Origin: Rhynochetos jubatus
Lineage: Eukaryota; Chordata; Aves; Eurypygiformes; Rhynochetidae
DNA length: 64,000 bases
Direction: 5' to 3'
NCBI GenBank assembly: GCA_027574665.1
Contig: CM050677.1
Coordinates: forward strand, 2,117,273 to 2,181,272
The position numbers and the translations under genes are program-made. Positions 21,201-34,816 of the stretch are shown piece after piece. The notes under the pieces are model-generated. The model was given only the letters and a program-made list of their open reading frames with translations, had not been told where the DNA came from and did no database searches. Every line of letters begins with the position of its first letter. Position 1 is the first letter of the stretch.

Positions 21201-21601
21201 AGAGTTAGGAGAGAATTTCTTGTCCCTTCTTGCTGCGCCTTTGCAGAGCACTGCGTGCCAGAGCAGCCGGATCGCTGTGTTGCTTGCAATCTCCAGTTCC
21301 AACAGTGCCACAGTTCCTCGGCAACAGAAAGAGCTAGGAAGGAATTGCTTGCGCTGTTTTCTCTCGCTGTGCTCTAGCAGTTCGTTCCCTTTTCGGCAGA
21401 GCGCGGGACCGCTTGCAAAGCTTAGAAACAAACCTCTCCCTTTTCCTCCAAAAGGGAAAGAGCTACGAGGGAATTTCTTAGCGAAACCTTGTTTGTTTTG
21501 GCAGAGCACTGCATGCCTCTTAAGACAGAGCTCTGTATCCCCGCGAAAGTCGAAATCCACAGGGTCACCTTCTCTGTGCTAACAGGCTCGGAGAGGCTCG
21601 A
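18298..21601 (+). repeat. Segmental duplication copy 1 (8,967-bp offset)
   Basis: Monomers 39-45 match monomers 58-64 one for one. The most diagnostic is monomer 42 (19,714), with GGACCGC, CCACTTCC and GGGAACGC together, matched by monomer 61 (28,681). The monomer after it in both copies has GGCTGGAATG and TTACGCTG without CGCCTGC. The block ends at monomer 46, which has TGCCCGGG where monomer 65 has TCCCCGGG. Confidence 0.85.
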
Positions 21602-23960
21602 ATGCGCGGCTCGTTGAAGCGTCTGCCCGAACACGGACATCTGAAGCAGCACTGTAATGCGACCAAACAGAAAGAGTTAGGAGAGAATTTCTTGTCCCTT
21701 CTTGCTGCGCCTTTGCAGAGCACTGCGTGCCAGAGCAGCCGGATCGCTGTGTTGCTTGCAATCTCCAGTTCCAACAGTGCCACAGTTCCTCGGCAACAGA
21801 AAGAGCTAGGAAGGAATTGCTTGCGCTGTTTTCTCTCGCTGTGCTCTAGCAGTTCGTTCCCTTTTCGGCAGAGCGCGGGACCGCTTGCAAAGCTTAGAAA
21901 CAAACCTCTCCCTTTTCCTCCAAAAGGGAAAGAGCTACGAGGGAATTTCTTAGCGAAACCTTGTTTGTTTTGGCAGAGCACTGCATGCCTCTTAAGACAG
22001 AGCTCTGTATGCCCGGGAAAGTCGAAATCCACAGGGTCACCTTCTCTGTGCTAACAGGCTCGGAGAGGCTCGAATGCGCGGCTCGTTGAAGCGTCTGCCC
22101 GAACACGGACATCTGAAGCAGCACTGTAATGCGACCAAACAGAAAGAGTTAGGAGAGAATTTCTTGTCCCTTCTTGCTGCGCCCTTGCAGAGCACTGCGT
22201 GCCAGAGCAGCCGGATCGCTGTGTTGCTTGCAATCTCCAGTTCCAACAGTGCCACAGTTCCTCGGCAACAGAAAGAGCTAGGAAGGAATTGCTTGCGCTG
22301 TTTTCTCTCGCTGTGCTCTAGCAGTTCGTTCCCTTTTCGGCAGAGCGCGGGACCGCTTGCAAAGCTTAGAAACAAACCTTCCCTTTTCCTCCAAAAGGGA
22401 AAGAGCTACGAGGGAATTTCTTAGGGAAACCTTGTTTGTTTTGGCAGAGCACTGCATGCCTCTTAAGACAGAGCTCTGGATCCCCGCGAAAGTCGAAATC
22501 CACAGGGTCACCTTCTCTGTGCTAACAGGCTCGGAGAGGCTCGAATGCGCGGCTCGTTGAAGCGTCTGCCCGAACACGGACATCTGAAGCAGCACTGTAA
22601 TGCGACCAAACAGAAAGAGTTAGGAGAGAATTTCTTGTCCCTTCTTGCTGCGCCTTTGCAGAGCACTGCGTGCCAGAGCAGCCGGATCGCTGTGTTGCTT
22701 GCAATCTCCAGTTCCAACAGTGCCACAGTTCCTCGGCAACAGAAAGAGCTAGGAAGGAATTGCTTGCGCTGTTTTCTCTCGCTGTGCTCTAGCAGTTCGT
22801 TCCCTTTTCGGCAGAGCGCGGGACCGCTTGCAAAGCTTAGAAACAAACCTCTCCCTTTTCCTCCAAAAGGGAAAGAGCTACGAGGGAATTTCTTAGCGAA
22901 ACCTTGTTTGTTTTGGCAGAGCACTGCATGCCTCTTAAGACAGAGCTCTGTATCCCCGCGAAAGTCGAAATCCACAGGGTCACCTTCTCTGTGCTAACAG
23001 GCTCGGAGAGGCTCGAATGCGCGGCTCGTTGAAGCGTCTGCCCGAACACGGACATCTGAAGCAGCACTGTAATGCGACCAAACAGAAAGAGTTAGGAGAG
23101 AATTTCTTGTCCCTTCTCGCTGCGCCTTTGCAGAGCACTGCGTGCCAGAGCAGCCGGATCGCTGTGTTGCTTGCAATCTCCAGTTCCAACAGTGCCACAG
23201 TTCCTCGGCAACAGAAAGAGCTAGGAAGGAATTGCTTGCGCTGTTTTCTCTCGCTGTGCTCTAGCAGTTCGTTCCCTTTTCGGCAGAGCGCGGGACCGCT
23301 TGCAAAGCTTAGAAACAAACCTCTCCCTTTTCCTCCAAAAGGGAAAGAGCTACGAGGGAATTTCTTAGCGAAACCTTGTTTGTTTTGGCAGAGCACTGCA
23401 TGCCTCTTAAGACAGAGCTCTGTATCCCCGGGAAAGTCGAAATCCACAGGGTCACCTTCTCTGTGCTAACAGGCTCGGAGAGGCTCGAATGCGCGGCTCG
23501 TTGAAGCGTCTGCCCGAACACGGACATCTGAAGCAGCACTGTAATGCGACCAAACAGAAAGAGTTAGGAGAGAATTTCTTGTCCCTTCTTGCTGCGCCCT
23601 TGCAGAGCACTGCGTGCCAGAGCAGCCGGATCGCTGTGTTGCTTGCAATCTCCAGTTCCAACAGTGCCACAGTTCCTCGGCAACAGAAAGAGCTAGGAAG
23701 GAATTGCTTACGCTGTTTTCTCTCGCTGTGCTCTAGCAGTTCGTTCCCTTTTCGGCAGAGCGCGGGACCGCCTGCAAAGCTTAGAAACAAACCTCTCCCT
23801 TTTCCTCCAAAAGGGAAAGAGCTACGAGGGAATTTCTTAGCGAAACCTTGTTTGTTTTGGCAGAGCACTGCATGCCTCTTAAGACAGAGCTCTGTATCCC
23901 CGGGAAAGTCGAAATCCACAGGGTCACCTTCTCTGTGCTAACAGGCTCGGAGAGGCTCGA
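21602..23960 (+). repeat. Segmental duplication copy 2 (8,495-bp offset)
   Basis: Monomers 46-50 match monomers 28-32 (13,107-15,465), including the rare 471-bp TTAGGGAAACC copy and the CTTCTCGCTG copy. Downstream the best match shifts from 18 to 17 monomers: 16,882-17,825 pairs with 24,905-25,848. One monomer was therefore gained or lost after the duplication. Confidence 0.85.
22074..22544 (+). repeat. 471-bp monomer, second of two TTAGGGAAACC type
   Basis: Matches the copy at 13,579-14,049 in the one-base deletion, TTAGGGAAACC and CTGGATCCCCGCG. The eleven 471-bp copies of domain III share the deletion but have the usual TTAGCGAAACC, so the two groups are separate sublineages. Confidence 0.9.
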
Positions 23961-26900
23961 ATGCGCGGCTCGTTGAAGCGTCTGCCCGAACACGGACATC
24001 TGAAGCAGCACTGTAATGCGACCAAACAGAAAGAGTTAGGAGAGAATTTCTTGTCCCTTCTTGCTGCGCCTTTGCAGAGCACTGCGTGCCAGAGCAGCCG
24101 GATCGCTGTGTTGCTTGCAATCTCCAGTTCCAACAGTGCCACAGTTCCTCGGCAACAGAAAGAGCTAGGAAGGAATTGCTTGCGCTGTTTTCTCTCGCTG
24201 TGCTCTAGCAGTTCGTTCCCTTTTCGGCAGAGCGCGGGACCGCTTGCAAAGCTTAGAAACAAACCTCTCCCTTTTCCTCCAAAAGGGAAAGAGCTACGAG
24301 GGAATTTCTTAGCGAAACCTTGTTTGTTTTGGCAGAGCACTGCATGCCTCTTAAGACAGAGCTCTGTATCCCCGGGAAAGTCGAAATCCACAGGGTCACC
24401 TTCTCTGTGCTAACAGGCTCGGAGAGGCTGGAATGCGCGGCTCGTTGAAGCGTCTGCCCGAACACGGACATCTGAAGCAGCACTGTAATGCGACCAAACA
24501 GAAAGAGTTAGGAGAGAATTTCTTGTCCCTTCTTGCTGCGCCTTTGCAGAGCACTGCGTGCCAGAGCAGCCGGATCGCTGTGTTGCTTGCAATCTCCAGT
24601 TCCAACAGTGCCACAGTTCCTCGGCAACAGAAAGAGCTAGGAAGGAATTGCTTGCGCTGTTTTCTCTCGCTGTGCTCTAGCAGTTCGTTCCCTTTTCGGC
24701 AGAGCGCGGGACCGCTTGCAAAGCTTAGAAACAAAGCTCTCCCTTTTCCTCCAAAAGGGAAAGAGCTACGAGGGAATTTCTTAGCGAAACCTTGTTTGTT
24801 TTGGCAGAGCACTGCATGCCTCTTAAGACAGAGCTCTGTATGCCCGGGAAAGTCGAAATCCACAGGGTCACCTTCTCTGTGCTAACAGGCTCGGAGAGGC
24901 TGGAATGCGCGGCTCGTTGAAGCGTCTGCCCGAACACGGACATCTGAAGCAGCACTGTAATGCGACCAAACAGAAAGAGTTAGGAGAGAATTTCTTGTCC
25001 CTTCTTGCTGCGTCTTTGCAGAGCACTGCGTGCCAGAGCAGCCGGATCGCTGTGTTGCTTGCAATCTCCAGTTCCAACAGTGCCACAGTTCCTCGGCAAC
25101 AGAAAGAGCTAGGAAGGAATTGCTTGCGCTGTTTTCTCTCGCTGTGCTCTAGCAGTTCGTTCCCTTTTCGGCAGAGCGCGGGACCGCTTGCAAAGCTTAG
25201 AAACAAACCTCTCCCTTTTCCTCCAAAAGGGAAAGAGCTACGAGGGAATTTCTGAGTGAAACCTTGTTTGTTTTGGCAGAGCACTGCATGCCTCTTAAGA
25301 CAGAGCTCTGTATCCCCGGGAAAGTCGAAATCCACAGGGTCACCTTCTCTGTGCTAACAGGCTCGGAGAGGCTCGAATGCGCGGCTCGTTGAAGCGTCTG
25401 CCCGAACACGGACATCTAAAGCAGCACTGTAATGCGACCAAACAGAAAGAGTTAGGAGAGAATTTCTTGTCCCTTCTTGCTGCGCCTTTGCAGAGCACTG
25501 CGTGCCAGAGCAGCCGGATCGCTGTGTTGCTTGCAATCTCCAGTTCCAACAGTGCCACAGTTCCTCGGCAACAGAAAGAGCTAGGAAGGAATTGCTTGCG
25601 CTGTTTTCTCTCGCTGTGCTCTAGCAGTTCGTTCCCTTTTCGGCAGAGCGCGGGACCGCTTGCAAAGCTTAGAAACAAAGCTCTCCCTTTTCCTCCAAAA
25701 GGGAAAGAGCTACGAGGGAATTTCTTAGCGAAACCTTGTTTGTTTTGGCAGAGCACTGCATGCCTCTTAAGACAGAGCTCTGTATGCCCGGGAAAGTCGA
25801 AATCCACAGGGTCACCTTCTCTGTGCTAACAGGCTCGGAGAGGCTCGAATGCGCGGCTCGTTGAAGCGTCTGCCCGAACACGGACATCTGAAGCAGCACT
25901 GTAATGCGACCAAACAGAAAGAGTTAGGAGAGAATTTCTTGTCCCTTCTTGCTGCGCCTTTGCAGAGCACTGCGTGCCAGAGCAGCCGGATCGCTGTGTT
26001 GCTTGCAATCTCCAGTTCCAACAGTGCCACAGTTCCTCGGCAACAGAAAGAGCTAGGAAGGAATTGCTTGCGCTGTTTTCTCTCGCTGTGCTCTAGCAGT
26101 TCGTTCCCTTTTCGGCAGAGCGCGGGACCGCTTGCAAAGCTTAGAAACAAACCTCTCCCTTTTCCTCCAAAAGGGAAAGAGCTACGAGGGAATTTCTTAG
26201 CGAAACCTTGTTTGTTTTGGCAGAGCACTGCATGCCTCTTAAGACAGAGCTCTGGATCCCCGCGAAAGTCGAAATCCACAGGGTCACCTTCTCTGTGCTA
26301 ACAGGCTCGGAGAGGCTCGAATGCGCGGCTCGTTGAAGCGTCTGCCCGAACACGGACATCTGAAGCAGCACTGTAATGCGACCAAACAGAAAGAGTTAGG
26401 AGAGAATTTCTTGTCCCTTCTTGCTGCGCCTTTGCAGAGCACTGCGTGCCAGAGCAGCCGGATCGCTGTGTTGCTTGCAATCTCCAGTTCCAACAGTGCC
26501 ACAGTTCCTCGGCAACAGAAAGAGCTAGGAAGGAATTGCTTGCGCTGTTTTCTCTCGCTGTGCTCTAGCAGTTCGTTCCCTTTTCGGCAGAGCGCGGGAC
26601 CGCTTGCAAAGCTTAGAAACAAACCTCTCCCTTTTCCTCCAAAAGGGAGAGAGCTACGAGGGAATTTCTTAGCGAAACCTTGTTTGTTTTGGCAGAGCAC
26701 TGCATGCCTCTTAAGACAGAGCTCTGTATCCCCGGGAAAGTCGAAATCCACAGGGTCACCTTCTCTGTGCTAACAGGCTCGGAGAGGCTGGAATGCGCGG
26801 CTCGTTGAAGCGTCTGCCCGAACACGGACATCTGAAGCAGCACTGTAATGCGACCAAACAGAAAGAGTTAGGAGAGAATTTCTTGTCCCTTCTTGCTGCG

Positions 26901-27264
26901 CCTTTGCAGAGCACTGCGTGCCAGAGCAGCCGGATCGCTGTGTTGCTTGCAATCTCCACTTCCAACAGTGCCACAGTTCCTCGGCAACAGAAAGAGCTAG
27001 GAAGGAATTGCTTGCGCTGTTTTCTCTCGCTGTGCTCTAGCAGTTCGTTCCCTTTTCGGCAGAGCGCGGGACCGCTTGCAAAGCTTAGAAACAAACCTCT
27101 CCCTTTTCCTCCAAAAGGGAAAGAGCTACGAGGGAATTTCTTAGCGAAACCTTGTTTGTTTTGGCAGAGCACTGCATGCCTCTTAAGACAGAGCTCTGTA
27201 TCCCCGGGAAAGTCGAAATCCACAGGGTCACCTTCTCTGTGCTAACAGGCTCGGAGAGGCTGGA

Positions 27265-30200
27265 ATGCGCGGCTCGTTGAAGCGTCTGCCCGAACACGGA
27301 CATCTGAAGCAGCACTGTAATGCGACCAAACAGAAAGAGTTAGGAGAGAATTTCTTGTCCCTTCTTGCTGCGCCCTTGCAGAGCACTGCGTGCCAGAGCA
27401 GCCGGATCGCTGTGTTGCTTGCAATCTCCAGTTCCAACAGTGCCACAGTTCCTCGGCAACAGAAAGAGCTAGGAAGGAATTGCTTACGCTGTTTTCTCTC
27501 GCTGTGCTCTAGCAGTTCGTTCCCTTTTCGGCAGAGCGCGGGACCGCCTGCAAAGCTTAGAAACAAACCTCTCCCTTTTCCTCCAAAAGGGAAAGAGCTA
27601 CGAGGGAATTTCTTAGCGAAACCTTGTTTGTTTTGGCAGAGCACTGCATGCCTCTTAAGACAGAGCTCTGTATCCCCGGGAAAGTCGAAATCCACAGGGT
27701 CACCTTCTCTGTGCTAACAGGCTCGGAGAGGCTCGAATGCGCGGCTCGTTGAAGCGTCTGCCCGAACACGGACATCTGAAGCAGCACTGTAATGCGACCA
27801 AACAGAAAGAGTTAGGAGAGAATTTCTTGTCCCTTCTTGCTGCGCCCTTGCAGAGCACTGCGTGCCAGAGCAGCCGGATCGCTGTGTTGCTTGCAATCTC
27901 CAGTTCCAACAGTGCCACAGTTCCTCGGCAACAGAAAGAGCTAGGAAGGAATTGCTTGCGCTGTTTTCTCTCGCTGTGCTCTAGCAGTTCGTTCCCTTTT
28001 CGGCAGAGCGCGGGACCGCTTGCAAAGCTTAGAAACAAACCTCTCCCTTTTCCTCCAAAAGGGAAAGAGCTACGAGGGAATTTCTTAGCGAAACCTTGTT
28101 TGTTTTGGCAGAGCACTGCATGCCTCTTAAGACAGAGCTCTGTATCCCCGCGAAAGTCGAAATCCACAGGGTCACCTTCTCTGTGCTAACAGGCTCGGAG
28201 AGGCTCGAATGCGCGGCTCGTTGAAGCGTCTGCCCGAACACGGACATCTGAAGCAGCACTGTAATGCGACCAAACAGAAAGAGTTAGGAGAGAATTTCTT
28301 GTCCCTTCTTGCTGCGCCTTTGCAGAGCACTGCGTGCCAGAGCAGCCGGATCGCTGTGTTGCTTGCAATCTCCAGTTCCAACAGTGCCACAGTTCCTCGG
28401 CAACAGAAAGAGCTAGGAAGGAATTGCTTGCGCTGTTTTCTCTCGCTGTGCTCTAGCAGTTCGTTCCCTTTTCGGCAGAGCGCGGGACCGCTTGCAAAGC
28501 TTAGAAACAAACCTCTCCCTTTTCCTCCAAAAGGGAAAGAGCTACGAGGGAATTTCTTAGCGAAACCTTGTTTGTTTTGGCAGAGCACTGCATGCCTCTT
28601 AAGACAGAGCTCTGTATCCCCGGGAAAGTCGAAATCCACAGGGTCACCTTCTCTGTGCTAACAGGCTCGGAGAGGCTCGAATGCGCGGCTCGTTGAAGCG
28701 TCTGCCCGAACACGGACATCTGAAGCAGCACTGTAATGCGACCAAACAGAAAGAGTTAGGAGAGAATTTCTTGTCCCTTCTTGCTGCGCCTTTGCAGAGC
28801 ACTGCGTGCCAGAGCAGCCGGACCGCTGTGTTGCTTGCAATCTCCACTTCCAACAGTGCCACAGTTCCTCGGCAACAGAAAGAGCTAGGAAGGAATTGCT
28901 TGCGCTGTTTTCTCTCGCTGTGCTCTAGCAGTTCGTTCCCTTTTCGGCAGAGCGCGGGAACGCTTGCAAAGCTTAGAAACAAACCTCTCCCTTTTCCTCC
29001 AAAAGGGAAAGAGCTACGAGGGAATTTCTTAGCGAAACCTTGTTTGTTTTGGCAGAGCACTGCATGCCTCTTAAGACAGAGCTCTGTATCCCCGGGAAAG
29101 TCGAAATCCACAGGGTCACCTTCTCTGTGCTAACAGGCTCGGAGAGGCTGGAATGCGCGGCTCGTTGAAGCGTCTGCCCGAACACGGACATCTGAAGCAG
29201 CACTGTAATGCGACCAAACAGAAAGAGTTAGGAGAGAATTTCTTGTCCCTTCTTGCTGCGCCCTTGCAGAGCACTGCGTGCCAGAGCAGCCGGATCGCTG
29301 TGTTGCTTGCAATCTCCAGTTCCAACAGTGCCACAGTTCCTCGGCAACAGAAAGAGCTAGGAAGGAATTGCTTACGCTGTTTTCTCTCGCTGTGCTCTAG
29401 CAGTTCGTTCCCTTTTCGGCAGAGCGCGGGACCGCTTGCAAAGCTTAGAAACAAACCTCTCCCTTTTCCTCCAAAAGGGAAAGAGCTACGAGGGAATTTC
29501 TTAGCGAAACCTTGTTTGTTTTGGCAGAGCACTGCATGCCTCTTAAGACAGAGCTCTGTATCCCCGGGAAAGTCGAAATCCACAGGGTCACCTTCTCTGT
29601 GCTAACAGGCTCGGAGAGGCTCGAATGCGCGGCTCGTTGAAGCGTCTGCCCGAACACGGACATCTGAAGCAGCACTGTAATGCGACCAAACAGAAAGAGT
29701 TAGGAGAGAATTTCTTGTCCCTTCTTGCTGCGCCCTTGCAGAGCACTGCGTGCCAGAGCAGCCGGATCGCTGTGTTGCTTGCAATCTCCAGTTCCAACAG
29801 TGCCACAGTTCCTCGGCAACAGAAAGAGCTAGGAAGGAATTGCTTGCGCTGTTTTCTCTCGCTGTGCTCTAGCAGTTCGTTCCCTTTTCGGCAGAGCGCG
29901 GGACCGCTTGCAAAGCTTAGAAACAAACCTCTCCCTTTTCCTCCAAAAGGGAAAGAGCTACGAGGGAATTTCTTAGCGAAACCTTGTTTGTTTTGGCAGA
30001 GCACTGCATGCCTCTTAAGACAGAGCTCTGTATCCCCGCGAAAGTCGAAATCCACAGGGTCACCTTCTCTGTGCTAACAGGCTCGGAGAGGCTCGAATGC
30101 GCGGCTCGTTGAAGCGTCTGCCCGAACACGGACATCTGAAGCAGCACTGTAATGCGACCAAACAGAAAGAGTTAGGAGAGAATTTCTTGTCCCTTCTTGC

Positions 30201-30568
30201 TGCGCCTTTGCAGAGCACTGCGTGCCAGAGCAGCCGGATCGCTGTGTTGCTTGCAATCTCCAGTTCCAACAGTGCCACAGTTCCTCGGCAACAGAAAGAG
30301 CTAGGAAGGAATTGCTTGCGCTGTTTTCTCTCGCTGTGCTCTAGCAGTTCGTTCCCTTTTCGGCAGAGCGCGGGACCGCTTGCAAAGCTTAGAAACAAAC
30401 CTCTCCCTTTTCCTCCAAAAGGGAAAGAGCTACGAGGGAATTTCTTAGCGAAACCTTGTTTGTTTTGGCAGAGCACTGCATGCCTCTTAAGACAGAGCTC
30501 TGTATCCCCGCGAAAGTCGAAATCCACAGGGTCACCTTCTCTGTGCTAACAGGCTCGGAGAGGCTCGA
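27265..30568 (+). repeat. Segmental duplication copy 2 (8,967-bp offset)
   Basis: Monomers 58-64 match monomers 39-45 (18,298-21,601) in order. With the 8,495-bp and 8,023-bp matches nearby, this means roughly 8-9 kb (17-19 monomers) of domain I is present twice or in overlapping copies, with the offset changing by one or two monomers along the way. Confidence 0.85.
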
Positions 30569-31984
30569 ATGCGCGGCTCGTTGAAGCGTCTGCCCGAACA
30601 CGGACATCTGAAGCAGCACTGTAATGCGACCAAACAGAAAGAGTTAGGAGAGAATTTCTTGTCCCTTCTTGCTGCGCCTTTGCAGAGCACTGCGTGCCAG
30701 AGCAGCCGGATCGCTGTGTTGCTTGCAATCTCCAGTTCCAACAGTGCCACAGTTCCTCGGCAACAGAAAGAGCTAGGAAGGAATTGCTTGCGCTGTTTTC
30801 TCTCGCTGTGCTCTAGCAGTTCGTTCCCTTTTCGGCAGAGCGCGGGACCGCTTGCAAAGCTTAGAAACAAACCTCTCCCTTTTCCTCCAAAAGGGAAAGA
30901 GCTACGAGGGAATTTCTTAGCGAAACCTTGTTTGTTTTGGCAGAGCACTGCATGCCTCTTAAGACAGAGCTCTGTATCCCCGGGAAAGTCGAAATCCACA
31001 GGGTCACCTTCTCTGTGCTAACAGGCTCGGAGAGGCTCGAATGCGCGGCTCGTTGAAGCGTCTGCCCGAACACGGACATCTGAAGCAGCACTGTAATGCG
31101 ACCAAACAGAAAGAGTTAGGAGAGAATTTCTTGTCCCTTCTTGCTGCGCCTTTGCAGAGCACTGCGTGCCAGAGCAGCCGGATCGCTGTGTTGCTTGCAA
31201 TCTCCAGTTCCAACAGTGCCACAGTTCCTCGGCAACAGAAAGAGCTAGGAAGGAATTGCTTGCGCTGTTTTCTCTCGCTGTGCTCTAGCAGTTCGTTCCC
31301 TTTTCGGCAGAGCGCGGGACCGCTTGCAAAGCTTAGAAACAAACCTCTCCCTTTTCCTCCAAAAGGGAAAGAGCTACGAGGGAATTTCTTAGCGAAACCT
31401 TGTTTGTTTTGGCAGAGCACTGCATGCCTCTTAAGACAGAGCTCTGTATCCCCGCGAAAGTCGAAATCCACAGGGTCACCTTCTCTGTGCTAACAGGCTC
31501 GGAGAGGCTCGAATGCGCGGCTCGTTGAAGCGTCTGCCCGAACACGGACATCTGAAGCAGCACTGTAATGCGACCAAACAGAAAGAGTTAGGAGAGAATT
31601 TCTTGTCCCTTCTTGCTGCGCCTTTGCAGAGCACTGCGTGCCAGAGCAGCCGGATCGCTGTGTTGCTTGCAATCTCCAGTTCCAACAGTGCCACAGTTCC
31701 TCGGCAACAGAAAGAGCTAGGAAGGAATTGCTTGCGCTGTTTTCTCTCGCTGTGCTCTAGCAGTTCGTTCCCTTTTCGGCAGAGCGCGGGACCGCTTGCA
31801 AAGCTTAGAAACAAACCTCTCCCTTTTCCTCCAAAAGGGAAAGAGCTACGAGGGAATTTCTTAGCGAAACCTTGTTTGTTTTGGCAGAGCACTGCATGCC
31901 TCTTAAGACAGAGCTCTGTATCCCCGGGAAAGTCGAAATCCACAGGGTCACCTTCTCTGTGCTAACAGGCTCGGAGAGGCTCGA

Positions 31985-34344
31985 ATGCGCGGCTCGTTGA
32001 AGCGTCTGCCCGAACACGGACATCTGAAGCAGCACTGTAATGCCACCAAACAGAAAGAGTTAGGAGAGAATTTCTTGTCCCTTCTTGCTGCGCTCTTGCA
32101 GAGCACTGCGTGCCAGAGCAGCCGGATCGCTGTGTTGCTTGCAATCTCCAGTTCCAACAGTGCCACAGTTCCTCGGCAACAGAAAGAGCTAGGAAGGAAT
32201 TGCTTGCGCTGTTTTCTCTCGCTGTGCTCTAGCAGTTCGTTCCCTTTTCGGCAGAGCGCGGGACCGCTTGCAAAGCTTAGAAACAAACCTCTCCCTTTTC
32301 CTCCAAAAGGGAAAGAGCTACGAGGGAATTTCTTAGCGAAACCTTGTTTGTTTTGGCAGAGCACTGCATGCCTCTTAAGACAGAGCTCTGTATCCCCGGG
32401 AAAGTCGAAATCCACAGGGTCACCTTCTCTGTGCTAACAGGCTCGGAGAGGCTCGAATGCGCGGCTCGTTGAAGCGTCTGCCCGAACACGGACATCTGAA
32501 GCAGCACTGTAATGCGAGCAAACAGAAAGAGTTAGGAGAGAATTTCTTGTCCCTTCTTGCTGCGCCCTTGCAGAGCACTGCGTGCCAGAGCAGCCGGATC
32601 GCTGTGTTGCTTGCAATCTCCAGTTCCAACAGTGCCACAGTTCCTCGGCAACAGAAAGAGCTAGGAAGGAATTGCTTGCGCTGTTTTCTCTCGCTGTGCT
32701 CTAGCAGTTCGTTCCCTTCTCGGCAGAGCGCGGGACCGCTTGCAAAGCTTAGAAACAAACCTCTCCCTTTTCCTCCAAAAGGGAAAGAGCTACGAGGGAA
32801 TTTCTTAGCGAAACCTTGTTTGTTTTGGCAGAGCACTGCATGCCTCTTAAGACAGAGCTCTGTATCCCCGGGAAAGTCGAAATCCACAGGGTCACCTTCT
32901 CTGTGCTAACAGGCTCGGAGAGGCTGGAATGCGCGGCTCGTTGAAGCGTCTGCCCGAACACGGACATCTGAAGCAGCACTGTAATGCGACCAAACAGAAA
33001 GAGTTAGGAGAGAATTTCTTGTCCCTTCTTGCTGCGCTCTTGCAGAGCACTGCGTGCCAGAGCAGCCGGATCGCTGTGTTGCTTGCAATCTCCAGTTCCA
33101 ACAGTGCAACAGTTCCTCGGCAACAGAAAGAGCTAGGAAGGAATTGCTTGCGCTGTTTTCTCTCGCTGTGCTCTAGCAGTTCGTTCCCTTTTCGGCAGAG
33201 CGCGGGACCGCTTGCAAAGCTTAGAAACAAACCTCTCCCTTTTCCTCCAAAAGGGAAAGAGCTACGAGGGAATTTCTTAGCGAAACCTTGTTTGTTTTGG
33301 CAGAGCACTGCATGCCTCTTAAGACAGAGCTCTGTATCCCCGGGAAAGTCGAAATCCACAGGGTCACCTTCTCTGTGCTAACAGGCTCGGAGAGGCTCGA
33401 ATGCGCGGCTCGTTGAAGCGTCTGCCCGAACACGGACATCTGAAGCAGCACTGTAATGCGACCAAACAGAAAGAGTTAGGAGAGAATTTCTTGTCCCTTC
33501 TTGCTGCGCCCTTGCAGAGCACTGCGTGCCAGAGCAGCCGGATCGCTGTGTTGCTTGCAATCTCCAGTTCCAACAGTGCCACAGTTCCTCGGCAACAGAA
33601 AGAGCTAGGAAGGAATTGCTTGCGCTGTTTTCTCTCGCTGTGCTCTAGCAGTTCGTTCCCTTTTCGGCAGAGCGCGGGACCGCTTGCAAAGCTTAGAAAC
33701 AAACCTCTCCCTTTTCCTCCAAAAGGGAAAGAGCTACGAGGGAATTTCTTAGCGAAACCTTGTTTGTTTTGGCAGAGCACTGCATGCCTCTTAAGACAGA
33801 GCTCTGTATCCCCGGGAAAGTCGCAATCCACAGGGTCACCTTCTCTGTGCTAACAGGCTCGGAGAGGCTCGAATGCGCGGCTCGTTGAAGCGTCTGCCCG
33901 AACACGGACATCTGAAGCAGCACTGTAATGCGACCAAACAGAAAGAGTTAGGAGAGAATTTCTTGTCCCTTCTTGCTGCGCCTTTGCAGAGCACTGCGTG
34001 CCAGAGCAGCCGGACCGCTGTGTTGCTTGCAATCTCCAGTTCCAACAGTGCCACAGTTCCTCGGCAACAGAAAGAGCTAGGAAGGAATTGCTTGCGCTGT
34101 TTTCTCTCGCTGTGCTCTAGCAGTTCGTTCCCTTTTCGGCAGAGCGCGGGACCGCTTGCAAAGCTTAGAAACAAACCTCTCCCTTTTCCTCCAAAAGGGA
34201 AAGAGCTACGAGGGAATTTCTGAGTGAAACCTTGTTTGTTTTGGCAGAGCACTGCATGCCTCTTAAGACAGAGCTCTGTATCCCCGGGAAAGTCGAAATC
34301 CACAGGGTCACCTTCTCTGTGCTAACAGGCTCGGAGAGGCTCGA
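31985..34344 (+). repeat. Segmental duplication copy 1 (2,832-bp offset)
   Basis: Monomers 68-72 correspond to monomers 74-78. Private shared variants are CCCTTCTCGG (69/75), GTGCAACAG (70/76) and GTCGCAATCC (71/77). Differences after duplication are a private G-to-C at 32,044 (monomer 68) and the TGAGTG allele in monomer 72 where monomer 78 has TTAGCG. Confidence 0.85.
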
Positions 34345-34816
34345 ATGCGCGGCTCGTTGAAGCGTCTGCCCGAACACGGACATCTGAAGCAGCACTGTAA
34401 TGCGACCAAACAGAAAGAGTTAGGAGAGAATTTCTTGTCCCTTCTTGCTGCGCCTTTGCAGAGCACTGCGTGCCAGAGCAGCCGGATCGCTGTGTTGCTT
34501 GCAATCTCCAGTTCCAACAGTGCCACAGTTCCTCGGCAACAGAAAGAGCTAGGAAGGAATTGCTTGCGCTGTTTTCTCTCGCTGTGCTCTAGCAGTTCGT
34601 TCCCTTTTCGGCAGAGCGCGGGACCGCTTGCAAAGCTTAGAAACAAACCTCTCCCTTTTCCTCCAAAAGGGAAAGAGCTACGAGGGAATTTCTTAGCGAA
34701 ACCTTGTTTGTTTTGGCAGAGCACTGCATGCCTCTTAAGACAGAGCTCTGTATCCCCGCGAAAGTCGAAATCCACAGGGTCACCTTCTCTGTGCTAACAG
34801 GCTCGGAGAGGCTCGA

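Larger units (their letters stand above)
1..31984 (+). repeat. Domain I: mosaic of variant monomers with long-range duplications
   Basis: This part covers monomers 0 to 67. The CCCGCG allele is common. The TGCCCGGG allele is common up to about 25.8 kb and then absent until 42.4 kb. Linked alleles recur in the same order at offsets of 10, 17-19 and 22 monomers. Only two 471-bp copies occur (13,579 and 22,074), and both share a private TTAGGGAAACC variant. The CTCTTG allele of subrepeat A, typical of domain II, is absent. Confidence 0.75.
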
